Notes: a model not told the origin generated them from the letters alone. Positions 1 through 7,090 are shown, numbered from the stretch's first letter. The stretch: 13,218 nt of DNA from Bacillota bacterium (GCA_030527065.1 JAUNBO010000024.1:2923-16140); one strand, 5' to 3'. Translations and numbers: made by a program.

Positions 1-52
1 CCGCCCCGTTTATTTTCTCATTATACTCCTTTTCTCTTCTCTTGCAAAGTTG

Positions 53-58
53 TATAAT
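53..58 (+). promoter_or_regulatory. Probable -10 box of the nitroreductase/kdg operon
   Basis: A perfect TATAAT lies about 25 bases before the chosen start codon at 84, so the leader would be about 20 nt. No good -35 hexamer is visible at 16-18 nt spacing; the upstream DNA is pyrimidine-rich (TTTTCT-like). There is no TGn extension. The element also argues against translation starts at TTG 42 or ATG 57, which lie upstream of or inside the box. Confidence 0.5.
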
Positions 59-83
59 GGGAAAGGAATGGGAGGTACTTGCC

Positions 84-737
84 ATGGAACTGAAGGAAAC
101 GATTTATAAAAGACAGAGCATCCGCAAATTTACAGAGGAAGAGGTCCGGGAGGAGGACCTGCTCCAGATCCTGGACGCAGGCCGGGTGGCCCCTTCCGGG
201 AAGAACTGCCAGAATTGGCATTTCGTTGTGATCCGCAGCCGGGAATTAAAGGAAAAGATCGCCCAGGCCATTCTGGATAAGAATGAGCTGATTTCCAAAG
301 AGATAGACAAAAAAGACGAAGAAAAAGGACTGCGCTTCCGGAAATTCGTCAAAAACTTCACCCTGTTCTATCTGGGAGCGCCGGTGCTGATCCTGGTCTT
401 CGCCACCACCTATTACCCCAGCGGCTATCATGAATATGTCTTCGCCGATTTCCCCCGGGAGTACACAGACAAGCTGTTCCAGAGGAATCCCGGCATGCAG
501 AACATCGGGGCGGCGGTGGAAAACATGACCCTCCGGGCGGTGGACCTGGGTTACGGAAGCTGCTGGATGACGGGCCAGGGCTACGCCGCCGAGGAAATAG
601 AAGCCCTGATGAAGGAAGAGGGCTTTGAAAAGGAAGGGTACTTCCTGGCCTGTATGCTGTCCCTGGGCGTGCCCCAGCCGGACCCCAGGAGCCCCGGGAA
701 GAAATCCCTGGAAGAAATCTGCACCTTCATGGATTGA
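84..737 (+). CDS. Nitroreductase family protein (FMN-dependent)
   Basis: A 217-residue protein of the nitroreductase/flavin reductase superfamily: homodimeric, FMN-binding, cytoplasmic NAD(P)H oxidoreductases. Visible family marks are the N-terminal RQSIRKF (about 10-16, FMN phosphate contacts), APSGKNCQNWHF (36-47), QNIGAAVENMTL (139-150) followed by GYGSCWM, and SLGVP near 193. Length is normal for the family. The start is ATG 84 because GGGAGG lies about 8 nt upstream and the -10 box at 53-58 excludes the in-frame starts further upstream. It is the first gene of the operon, ending 30 bp before eda. The true substrate (nitro compound, quinone, flavin or other) cannot be deduced. The pairing with the KDG pathway is positional only. 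Confidence 0.9.
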   Translation: MELKETIYKRQSIRKFTEEEVREEDLLQILDAGRVAPSGKNCQNWHFVVIRSRELKEKIAQAILDKNELISKEIDKKDEEKGLRFRKFVKNFTLFYLGAPVLILVFATTYYPSGYHEYVFADFPREYTDKLFQRNPGMQNIGAAVENMTLRAVDLGYGSCWMTGQGYAAEEIEALMKEEGFEKEGYFLACMLSLGVPQPDPRSPGKKSLEEICTFMD

Positions 738-767
738 CGTCCGGTAAAAGACAAGGAGGGGACCCCT

Positions 768-1427
768 GTGAGAGATGCGACCCTGGCCCGGTTCCGGGAG
801 CACAGGCTCATCGCCATCCTTCGGGACATAAGCGAGGAGCAATGTCTGCCCCTGGCCGCCGCCCTACTGGCGGGCGGTTTCCGCCTGCTGGAAATCACCT
901 TCGACCCGGCCCGGCCGGAAAGCTTTTCCGCCACCGCCCGGACCATAGAAGCATTGGGCCGGCGCTTTGACGGAGAGCTTTGCATAGGCGCAGGGACCGT
1001 GCTTTCCCCGGAGACCGCCGTCCTTGCCCACCGGGCGGGAGCCGCCTTTCTCCTCTCCCCCAACGCAGATCCCAAGGTCATCTGCCGGACCCGGGAATTG
1101 GAACTGGTCTCCATTCCCGGGGCCCTTACTCCCACAGAGATCGCCGCAGCCTTCTCTGCCGGGGCGGATCTGGTGAAGGTCTTTCCCGCCTCCCTCCTGG
1201 GGCCCGGCTATTTCAAGGCCCTTAAAGGCCCCCTGCCCCATATCCCCCTGTTGGCCGTAGGCGGCGTCGCCCATACCGATCTGGCCGCCTATCTCAGCGC
1301 CGGCGCCGCAGGGGCCGGCGTCGGCGGCAGCCTGGTAAATAAAAAGCTTCTGGACCAGGGAGACTTCCCCGCCATCACCGCCCTGGCCCGGCGTTATGTA
1401 GACGCTATGACGGAGGTCCGGCTATGA
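768..1427 (+). CDS. eda: 2-keto-3-deoxy-6-phosphogluconate (KDPG/KHG) aldolase
   Basis: A 219-residue class I aldolase that cleaves KDPG to pyruvate and glyceraldehyde-3-phosphate; relatives also cleave 4-hydroxy-2-oxoglutarate. Visible residues are LEIT with Glu42 (catalytic base position), GAGTVL at 74-79, SPNAD at 97-101, the Schiff-base lysine Lys137 in VKVFPA, and the phosphate-binding VGGV at 164-167. Length matches the family (about 205-220). The start is GTG 768, with AAGGAGG 8 nt upstream. The stop overlaps the kdgK start (ATGA, 4 bp), so the two are translationally coupled and supply consecutive steps. Bifunctionality toward hydroxyoxoglutarate cannot be judged by eye. Confidence 0.93.
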   Translation: MRDATLARFREHRLIAILRDISEEQCLPLAAALLAGGFRLLEITFDPARPESFSATARTIEALGRRFDGELCIGAGTVLSPETAVLAHRAGAAFLLSPNADPKVICRTRELELVSIPGALTPTEIAAAFSAGADLVKVFPASLLGPGYFKALKGPLPHIPLLAVGGVAHTDLAAYLSAGAAGAGVGGSLVNKKLLDQGDFPAITALARRYVDAMTEVRL

Positions 1428-2452
1428 AAACACTTCTTACCTTTGGCGAGATCATGATGCGGCTCAGTCCTCCCGGCCATCTCCGCTTTTTGCAGGCCGG
1501 GGAATTTCTGGTCTCCTTTGCGGGGACCGAATCCAACGTGGCGGTGAATCTGGCCCATTGGGGTATGGACGCCGCCTTTCTGACCAAGCTCCCGGACAAC
1601 GAACTGGGGCAGGCCGCTGTCAACGACCTGCGGCGCTTCGGCGTGGACACGTCCCGGGTGCTTCGGGGCGGCCCCCGCCTGGGCGTGTTTTTTGTGGAAA
1701 AGGGGGCTTCGCAGCGAGCCTCCAAAGTGATTTACGACAGGGCCGGCTCCTCTCTGGCCGCTGCCTGCCGGGAGGAGTTTGACTGGGACGCCTTGCTGGA
1801 AGGAGCGGACTGGTTCCACTTCAGCGGCATCACGCCGGCTCTGGGGGGCCAGACCCCCGAAATTTGCCTGGACGCCTGCCGGGCAGCCAAGAGCAAGGGC
1901 CTGACGGTAAGCTGCGACACCAATTACCGGGCCACCCTGTGGAGCCCCTCTCTGGCAGGAAAGACCATGGAGCTGCTCATGCCTTATGTAGACGTCTGCT
2001 TTTCCAACGGAGGGGACGCCGCCGCTCTCTTCGGCATCCATCCCCGTAATCAGGGCCGGACCGCCCCGGGGGAAGCCCTCTCCCAGGAGGCTTATCTGGA
2101 TGTGGCCCTTCAGCTGGCGGAGCGTTTTTCTCTCCGTCAGGTGGCCTTCACCATGCGCCAGGGCCAAAGCGCCGATGTAAACCGGTGGCAGGGAATGTTC
2201 TGGGACGGCCGGGACGCCTTTTTCTCCCGGGAGTATACCATTCAGCTGGTGGACCGCATCGGCGGCGGCGACGCCTTCGATGCAGCGCTGCTCTATGCCC
2301 TGCGCAGGGGCCAAAGCTCCCAGGAAGCCGTGGAGCTGGCCGCAGCGGCTTCCTGCCTGCAGCAAACCATAGAATTCGATTACAGCCTGGTCTCTTTGGA
2401 AGAGGCCCTGGCTCTGGCCGCCGGCGAGGCCTCCGGCCGCATAAGAAGATAA
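1424..2452 (+). CDS. kdgK: 2-keto-3-deoxygluconate kinase (PfkB family)
   Basis: A 342-residue PfkB/ribokinase-fold sugar kinase, assigned as 2-dehydro-3-deoxygluconokinase (KDG + ATP to KDPG). The N-terminal LLTFGEIMMRLSP and the AGTESNVAVNLA segment (33-44, substrate-lid region) are typical of KdgK. YDRAGSS (104-110) and the C-terminal signature DRIGGGDAFDAALLYAL (277-293) hold the ATP site, with Asp283 as catalytic base. The usual GAGD is GGGD here, a mild variant. Length is close to other KdgKs (310-345). The start ATG overlaps the eda stop and has GGAGG about 7 nt upstream inside eda. The neighbouring aldolase strongly favours KDG over other PfkB substrates such as fructose or ribose. 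Confidence 0.9.
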   Translation: MKTLLTFGEIMMRLSPPGHLRFLQAGEFLVSFAGTESNVAVNLAHWGMDAAFLTKLPDNELGQAAVNDLRRFGVDTSRVLRGGPRLGVFFVEKGASQRASKVIYDRAGSSLAAACREEFDWDALLEGADWFHFSGITPALGGQTPEICLDACRAAKSKGLTVSCDTNYRATLWSPSLAGKTMELLMPYVDVCFSNGGDAAALFGIHPRNQGRTAPGEALSQEAYLDVALQLAERFSLRQVAFTMRQGQSADVNRWQGMFWDGRDAFFSREYTIQLVDRIGGGDAFDAALLYALRRGQSSQEAVELAAAASCLQQTIEFDYSLVSLEEALALAAGEASGRIRR

Positions 2453-2489
2453 AGGGCGGCGGAACGGCGGCCCCCCGGGAGATGAGAAT

Positions 2490-3458
2490 ATGGCAAAATA
2501 CAAGGTGGTCATCACAGACTATGAATACGCTTCCATTGCAGCGGAGCTCCAGATTTTACAGGAGGCCGGTGCGGAAACCAAGGCCCTGCAATTGGCGGGA
2601 GCCCCGGAAGCGGAGCTGGCGGAGGCCCTCCGGGATGCCGACGGCATTCTGGTCCAGTATGCCCGGCTGACGAAAAACGTCATAGACAGCCTGGAACGTT
2701 GCCGGGTGATCTCCCGCTACGGTACCGGCGTGGATATGATAGACACAGCCGCAGCCGCAGCCAGAGGGATCCCCGTCTGCAACGTGACCAACTATTGCCG
2801 CCACGAGGTTTCCTCCCACGCCCTGGCGTTGATGCTGAGCCTGAACCGCCGCCTTCCCGGCTTCTCCCGGCAGACCCGGGCCGGAGGCTGGTCCCTGGCG
2901 CCGGAAGCGCCCTTTGCCAGCCCCGGGGACTGCACCGCCGGCATTTTGGGCTTCGGCGCCATAGGCCGCTCTCTGGCGGAAAAGCTTCTGCCCCTCTGCG
3001 GCCGGGTCCTGGCCTGGGATAAATATGTTCCCGCAGAGGCCATAGCCGCCGCCGGCTGTGAGGCCGCATCCTTTGAACAGATCCTGTCGGAGGCGGACTT
3101 CCTCTCCCTTCACATGCCTCTTACGCCGGAGACCCGCCACATCATCGGCAGAGAAGCTCTCTGCGCCATGAAGAGCAGCGCCATCCTCATAAACGTGGCC
3201 AGAGGCGGCCTGATCTCCGAAGAAGATCTGGTCTGGGCTCTGGAAACCGGCCGGATTGCCGGCGCCGGCCTGGATGTACTGGAGCAGGAGCCCCCCCGGA
3301 AAGACCATCCTCTGCTCCGGCTTCCAAACTGCATCGTTACGCCCCATATGGCATGGTATTCCCAGGGCTCTCTGGCCCGGGTCCAGGCCCGGGCGGCAAA
3401 AAACATAGGAGACGTCCTCCTCGGACGCCCCCCGCAAAACTGTGTTTTCCCTCTCTGA
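2490..3458 (+). CDS. D-isomer-specific 2-hydroxyacid dehydrogenase (CtBP/PGDH-like)
   Basis: A 322-residue NAD-dependent dehydrogenase of the formate/glycerate/phosphoglycerate dehydrogenase superfamily. It has a catalytic half at both ends and a central Rossmann domain with GxGxxG (Gly154, 156, 159) and Asp177 at the end of the next strand, which favours NAD over NADP. Active-site residues are Arg238 (NVARGG), Glu267 (LEQEP) and His286 (TPHMAWYS). No C-terminal ACT domain is present, so it is the short form, closer to C-terminal-binding-protein/glyoxylate reductase types than to a full SerA. It sits 37 bp after kdgK with GGGAGA before ATG 2490. A role reducing or oxidising a 2-keto acid linked to sugar-acid breakdown is inferred; the substrate is unknown. 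Confidence 0.88.
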   Translation: MAKYKVVITDYEYASIAAELQILQEAGAETKALQLAGAPEAELAEALRDADGILVQYARLTKNVIDSLERCRVISRYGTGVDMIDTAAAAARGIPVCNVTNYCRHEVSSHALALMLSLNRRLPGFSRQTRAGGWSLAPEAPFASPGDCTAGILGFGAIGRSLAEKLLPLCGRVLAWDKYVPAEAIAAAGCEAASFEQILSEADFLSLHMPLTPETRHIIGREALCAMKSSAILINVARGGLISEEDLVWALETGRIAGAGLDVLEQEPPRKDHPLLRLPNCIVTPHMAWYSQGSLARVQARAAKNIGDVLLGRPPQNCVFPL

Positions 3459-3522
3459 TCAGCTCCAAAGCGCTTTTTTCGTCCGGGCCGGCCGCAAAGT
3501 CCTCATAGAGCAGCCTGCTCAC
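3436..3522 (-). other. Possible truncated gene start coupled to the DUF951 gene
   Basis: On the - strand the DUF951 stop codon overlaps a GTG (GTGA, 4 bp), opening a frame whose first 29 residues look protein-like (MSRLLYEDF, then SALELIREGK; acidic and basic side chains alternating as in a helix). From about 3458 leftwards the frame is simply antisense to the dehydrogenase gene and becomes a Gly/Pro/Arg-rich shadow, stopping at 3337. This may be the 5' remnant of a gene that once followed DUF951 and was cut when the two gene blocks came together. It may equally be chance. I recognise no family. Confidence 0.2.
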
Positions 3523-3728
3523 CGATCATTGCCTTCATGACCCCCTCCGGGGACCACCCGCTTCACCCGCTTTTCCAGCTCCGGCCTGGGAAGCCAGATC
3601 TGGTGGCCGCAGGTCTTGCAGCGCAAACGGAAATCCATCCCCGTCCGCAGGACTTCAAATTCCCGTCCGCCGCAGGGATGCTGCTTTTTCAGTTCCACCG
3701 TATCTCCCAGCTCTATTTTCAGCGGCAC
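3519..3728 (-). CDS. DUF951 family small protein (YyzM-like)
   Basis: A 69-residue basic protein matching the DUF951 pattern: LGDTVELKKQHPCGG near the N-terminus, then FEVLRTGMDFRLRCKTCGH and WLPRPELEKRVKR. Cys19, Cys37 and Cys40 with nearby His17/His42 suggest a possible metal site, although family function is unknown. Members in Firmicutes are commonly encoded beside ychF, parB-region genes or serS; here serS is 71 bp upstream, in keeping with that. The start is GTG 3728, with a purine-rich GAGAGAGG about 10 nt upstream. The ATG closer to that site (GGATGG) is out of frame. The C-terminal GGGHEGNDR tail is poorly conserved in character. Confidence 0.85.
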   Translation of the reverse strand: MPLKIELGDTVELKKQHPCGGREFEVLRTGMDFRLRCKTCGHQIWLPRPELEKRVKRVVPGGGHEGNDR

Positions 3729-3799
3729 AGGAAACCATCCTCTCTCTTGCTCCCGGCAGGCCCTCCGCCGAAAAAGCGGAGGCGGCGTCTGCCTTTCTG

Positions 3800-5077
3800 C
3801 TATCTCTTTTCGACCCGGTCCGTCCCCATATACCTTCTCAAAGCCTCCGGCACCGTCACCGAGCCATCTGCTTCCTGATAATTCTCCAGAATGGCCGCCG
3901 TGGTCCTGCCCACGGCCAGGCCGGAGCCGTTGAGGGTATGGACAAATTCCGGCTTGCTCTTGGGCTCCCGCCGGAAACGGACGTTGGCCCGGCGGGCCTG
4001 ATAGCTCTCGAAATTGCTGCAGGAGGAGATCTCCACATACCTGCCGTAGCTGGGCATCCAGACCTCTATATCGTAGGTCATGGCGGAGCTGAAGCCCAGG
4101 TCTCCGGTGCAGAGCCGCACCACCCGGTAAGGAAGCCCCAGAAGCTGCAGCACTTCCTCCGCCGCCGCCGTCAGGGATTCCAGCTCATCGTAGGAGGTTT
4201 CCGGCGAGGTGAACTTCACCAGCTCCACCTTATTGAACTGGTGCTGGCGGATCAGGCCTCTGGTGTCCTTCCCCGCAGAGCCCGCCTCCTTGCGGAAGCA
4301 GGGAGTGTAGGCCGTATAGTAGACCGGCAGCTCCGAAAACTCCAGGATCTCTCCCCCCCGCAGATTGGTCACCGGCACCTCCGCCGTGGGGATCAGGAAG
4401 AAATCCTTGGCGGGCACGTGGAACATATCCTCTTCAAACTTTGGGAGCTGCCCCGTGCCGGTCATGGCGTCCCGGTTGACCATAAAAGGCGGCAAAATCT
4501 CCGTGTAGCCGTGCTTTTCCGTATGCAGGTCCAGCATGAAGTTCATGACGGAGCGCTCCAGCCGGGCCCCCATGCCCTTGTAGACCGTAAACCGCGTCCC
4601 GGCGATCTTGGTGGCCCGCTCAAAATCCAGGATGTCCAGGCCCGTTCCCACGTCCCAATGGGCTTTGGCTTCGAAGTCAAAGGCTCTGGGCTCGCCGAAT
4701 TTCCTCAGTTCCAGATTCTCCGCGTCGCTTTCTCCCAGGGGTACCAGCGGGCAGGGGGTGTTGGGCACGTTCAGCAGAGCTTCCTTCAGCTCTCTCTCCA
4801 CCTCCGCCACCTGACCGTCCAGGACCTTGATTTCCTCAGCCAGGGCCTTCATCTCCGCCATCAGGCCGGAAATGTCCTTCCCTTCCTTCTTCCATCTGGG
4901 GATCTCCTTGGAATCCTGATTCTGCTTGTTCTTCTTGCTTTCCACCTCCGCCAGGATGGCCCGGCGCTTTGCGTCCAGTTCCGGGATCCGGCTCAGACCG
5001 AAATCTCCGTGGCCCCTGGACTCCACCGCTGCCTTTACGCCTTCAAAATCCTCCCGGATGCGCTTTATGTCTAACAC
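3800..5077 (-). CDS. serS: Seryl-tRNA synthetase
   Basis: A 425-residue class IIa aminoacyl-tRNA synthetase that charges tRNA-Ser (and tRNA-Sec where present). The N-terminal MLDIKRIRED segment and the charged helical arm (about 28-100, antiparallel coiled coil gripping the tRNA long variable arm) are followed by the catalytic core: motif 1 around 172-197, TAEVP at 231-235, motif 2 FRKEAGSAGKDTRG from 261, and motif 3 GLAVGRTTAAILEN near 387-399 with Arg391. Length is the family norm. The start is GTG 5077, with GGAGG a few bases upstream. It begins only 12 bp after the glutamine synthetase stop, so there is no room for a T-box leader of its own, and expression must depend largely on upstream promoters. 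Confidence 0.97.
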   Translation of the reverse strand: MLDIKRIREDFEGVKAAVESRGHGDFGLSRIPELDAKRRAILAEVESKKNKQNQDSKEIPRWKKEGKDISGLMAEMKALAEEIKVLDGQVAEVERELKEALLNVPNTPCPLVPLGESDAENLELRKFGEPRAFDFEAKAHWDVGTGLDILDFERATKIAGTRFTVYKGMGARLERSVMNFMLDLHTEKHGYTEILPPFMVNRDAMTGTGQLPKFEEDMFHVPAKDFFLIPTAEVPVTNLRGGEILEFSELPVYYTAYTPCFRKEAGSAGKDTRGLIRQHQFNKVELVKFTSPETSYDELESLTAAAEEVLQLLGLPYRVVRLCTGDLGFSSAMTYDIEVWMPSYGRYVEISSCSNFESYQARRANVRFRREPKSKPEFVHTLNGSGLAVGRTTAAILENYQEADGSVTVPEALRRYMGTDRVEKR

Positions 5078-5089
5078 GTTCCTTCCCTC

Positions 5090-6997
5090 CTATAGCAGGT
5101 TCTTTTTGTATTCTATGTAGCCTTCCACCAGAGCCCTGGCCTTTTCCGCCATTTCCAGCTGCAAAGCCGAGGCCTTTTCATATTCTCCGTTGTTCAGCTC
5201 CATCTTAATGCGTGTGAGCAGGGATTTTTTCTCTATCTTATCCTGCCCCAGATAGACTCTCAGATCCTGCACCCTGCTCCAGTTCATCAGATCGTAGTCC
5301 GTGCAGCTGTGGTCCTCGTGAAGCTTCCGGCACTCCCGCACCAGGCTCATGGTCTCCGGGATGATGCGGCTGTGCAGTTCCAGCACCCACTGGTCTATCA
5401 CGGCCTCCTTGTAAGACAGCAGCGTCGTCTCATCGAAGACGCCGTCCTCCATCAGGACCTGCACCTTGTCCGGATAGCGGTCCAAAGCCTGTATGCTCTC
5501 CCACACCGTTAAAGGCGCCTTGCCGAAGCAGCGGTCCCTCTCCTCCTGGGTATATTCGTCGTAGATGTGCTTCTCGCTGCGGTAGACCCGGTCCTTTTCC
5601 AGATAGAAGGCTTCCTCTCCGTATTCCTTGGACAGGGCCTGCTCCAGCTCCCGGGGGGATTTCCCCGCCTCCAGGGCCGCCCGTATCCCGTCCAGCATGG
5701 CGGCATAGCAGACCGCCAGCACCAGATAGGTGTTGTTCTTTGGGGTGGGGGAACGAAGCTCGAATCGGGTGGAAAGGGGGTTCATCTTGTCCCGGACCAG
5801 CCCCGCCAGCACCGTGCGGTTTCTGGACGGAATGTCCACGCTGTGGCCGATGGAGGCCACCACGCACACGGGGGCTTCAAAGCCCGGCTTCAGCCGGTTC
5901 AGGGCGTCGTTGGTGGATGCGATGAAGGCCTCCGCCACCTCGTAATTTTTCAGCAGGCCCATCAGTGCGCCGAAGCCTATGGGGCTCATATAGTCCCTCT
6001 CCGGGTCCAGGGGAGAAAACAGGTTCACCCGCCGGCCGTCCTTCAGCTTCGCCGCCACACCCATGTGGGTATGCTCGCCGTTGCCGGCCACTCCCTCCAC
6101 GGGCTTGGCCATGAAGGTCACATCCAGCCCGTACCGGCGGAACACATCCTTCACCACATATTTCACCTGGTTCTCGTTGTCCGCCGCCTGCATGGCCAGG
6201 CTGTATTTCCAGTCTATCTCCAGCTGCTCCATCACATGGTCAAATTCCCCGGAGTGGCCCAGCTTGGCCTTGACGCCGCCTACCTCTTTATGGCCCATCT
6301 CCACTTCAAAGCCGTATTTGTCCAGCAGGATGAGGGACATTTCCAGGGCGCTGCGCACGGGGCCGATGGTCCGCTTCCAGTACTGCTCCTTCATGGTCTG
6401 GGAGGCGGAAAGCTGCTCCAGGTCCGCCTTGTCGTCCGGGGTCTTCACCCAGAATTCCAGCTCTGTGGCCGCCGTCAGCTCCACCGCCTCTATTTCGTCT
6501 GCGGAACGGAAGGGCAGATAATCGAAGACATAGGGGTTTTCCGCCAGGAGCCTCCGCAGGCCCTTGTCCATGGCCTCTATGGCGTTTTTCAGGATTACAC
6601 GGGACCCTACGGTGTGAATGTCGTTATGGACCAGATAAGACGGGATGCGCAGAGTCCCCACCGGTGCGTTGGGGGCCATATCCAGCTGGTCGAAGTTATA
6701 GTCCACATACCAGTTGACGCTGAGGTCCGGGATGATGTCCACTCTGGCGTTGTTGAGCACCGCAATGCGGGGCAGCACCACGCTGGAGCCGTCGGTCTGG
6801 ACTCCCTGCCGGAAAAACTGTTCCATATCCTTTTTGAACAGCCCCACGGGGATCTTTTCGTCCGTATCGTGGCCGCCGATGTCCAGCCCCACCAGAGATA
6901 CGAACTTCACCTCCGGGTGGCCGTCCAGTATTTCTCTCACCCGCTCCGCCGTATGCTCTTCCACGGGGATGGTAAACAGCATTTTATCCAGTTCCAA
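5090..6997 (-). CDS. Glutamine synthetase, long (about 635 aa) clostridial type
   Basis: A glutamine synthetase-fold enzyme (glutamate + NH3 + ATP to glutamine), 635 residues from TTG 6997. Visible GS marks, numbered from that start, are TDGSS (68-72), TAATELEF with Glu179/Glu181 (metal ligands), NGEHTHMG around 306-313 with the metal-binding His, LNRLKPGFEAPV near 366-377, and RFELRSPTPKNNTYL from 411, equivalent to the GSI RxExRxPD segment. The usual HHEVxxxGQxE loop reads HKEVGGVKAK, so the first Glu is kept but the second is not. About 190 residues follow the catalytic core, rich in charged helices (VQDLRVYLGQDKIEKK, then a helical C-terminus). This is neither the compact ~445 aa GSI nor a standard ~700 aa GSIII; it resembles a long form I recall from Lachnospiraceae. 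An in-frame ATG at 7021 adds 8 residues but has no Shine-Dalgarno site. serS follows at 12 bp. Confidence 0.85.
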   Translation of the reverse strand: MELDKMLFTIPVEEHTAERVREILDGHPEVKFVSLVGLDIGGHDTDEKIPVGLFKKDMEQFFRQGVQTDGSSVVLPRIAVLNNARVDIIPDLSVNWYVDYNFDQLDMAPNAPVGTLRIPSYLVHNDIHTVGSRVILKNAIEAMDKGLRRLLAENPYVFDYLPFRSADEIEAVELTAATELEFWVKTPDDKADLEQLSASQTMKEQYWKRTIGPVRSALEMSLILLDKYGFEVEMGHKEVGGVKAKLGHSGEFDHVMEQLEIDWKYSLAMQAADNENQVKYVVKDVFRRYGLDVTFMAKPVEGVAGNGEHTHMGVAAKLKDGRRVNLFSPLDPERDYMSPIGFGALMGLLKNYEVAEAFIASTNDALNRLKPGFEAPVCVVASIGHSVDIPSRNRTVLAGLVRDKMNPLSTRFELRSPTPKNNTYLVLAVCYAAMLDGIRAALEAGKSPRELEQALSKEYGEEAFYLEKDRVYRSEKHIYDEYTQEERDRCFGKAPLTVWESIQALDRYPDKVQVLMEDGVFDETTLLSYKEAVIDQWVLELHSRIIPETMSLVRECRKLHEDHSCTDYDLMNWSRVQDLRVYLGQDKIEKKSLLTRIKMELNNGEYEKASALQLEMAEKARALVEGYIEYKKNLL

Positions 6998-7002
6998 CGA
7001 GC

Positions 7003-7010
7003 ACCACCTT
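7003..7010 (-). promoter_or_regulatory. Shine-Dalgarno site that selects TTG 6997 as the glutamine synthetase start
   Basis: On the - strand AAGGTGGT lies 5 nt before TTG 6997, a near-match to AAGGAGGT at good spacing. The longer alternative, ATG 7021, is preceded by CCCCTCTGAA, the end of a hairpin arm, with no purine-rich site. ATG 6982 is too far from the site. Confidence 0.65.
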
Positions 7011-7024
7011 CTTTCTTCCATTTC

Positions 7025-7062
7025 AGAGGGGCATATATCCCTATATGCCCCTCTCTTTTTTT
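7025..7062 (+). terminator. Perfect 13-bp hairpin plus T-tract, oriented on the + strand
   Basis: The arms are 7025-7037 (AGAGGGGCATATA) and 7042-7054 (TATATGCCCCTCT), fully complementary around a 4-nt TCCC loop. They are followed on the + strand by C and seven T (7056-7062), the form of an intrinsic terminator. Both flanking genes run on the - strand, where the hairpin is preceded by an A-run and followed by GAAATGG with no U-tract. On that strand it forms a leader hairpin about 14 nt before the glutamine synthetase Shine-Dalgarno site. Termination of antisense transcription, mRNA protection or weak bidirectional termination are all possible. Confidence 0.5.
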
Positions 7063-7090
7063 AACGCTTTCTCATTTGGCTGCCGACAGC

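Noticed and set aside
42..83. Extended N-terminus of the nitroreductase from TTG 42 or ATG 57
   Set aside because: These codons lie upstream of or within the TATAAT box and lack ribosome binding sites; ATG 84 has GGGAGG at good spacing and gives the family's normal N-terminus.
1394..2515. 373-codon open frame on the - strand across kdgK
   Set aside because: It is an antisense shadow of kdgK, which has clear PfkB signatures; the composition is Gly/Pro/Ala/Gln-rich.
3467..3476. AAAGCGCTTT palindrome resembling the core of a CcpA catabolite-responsive element
   Set aside because: The flanking bases (CC and TT) do not match the TG...CA edges, and the site lies at the 3' convergence of two operons rather than near a promoter.
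3762..3782. 7-bp hairpin between serS and the DUF951 gene, considered as a serS terminator
   Set aside because: There is no U-tract on the - strand after the stem, and the arms are simple GC-rich sequence that could pair by chance.
3938..5074. 378-codon open frame on the + strand across serS
   Set aside because: It mirrors serS, whose class II motifs are unambiguous, and shows no protein family features.
7061..7074. cre-like sequence (- strand AGAAAGCGTTAAAA) just upstream of the glutamine synthetase leader hairpin
   Set aside because: It differs from the consensus at two of the fixed positions, and no promoter was recognised beside it.
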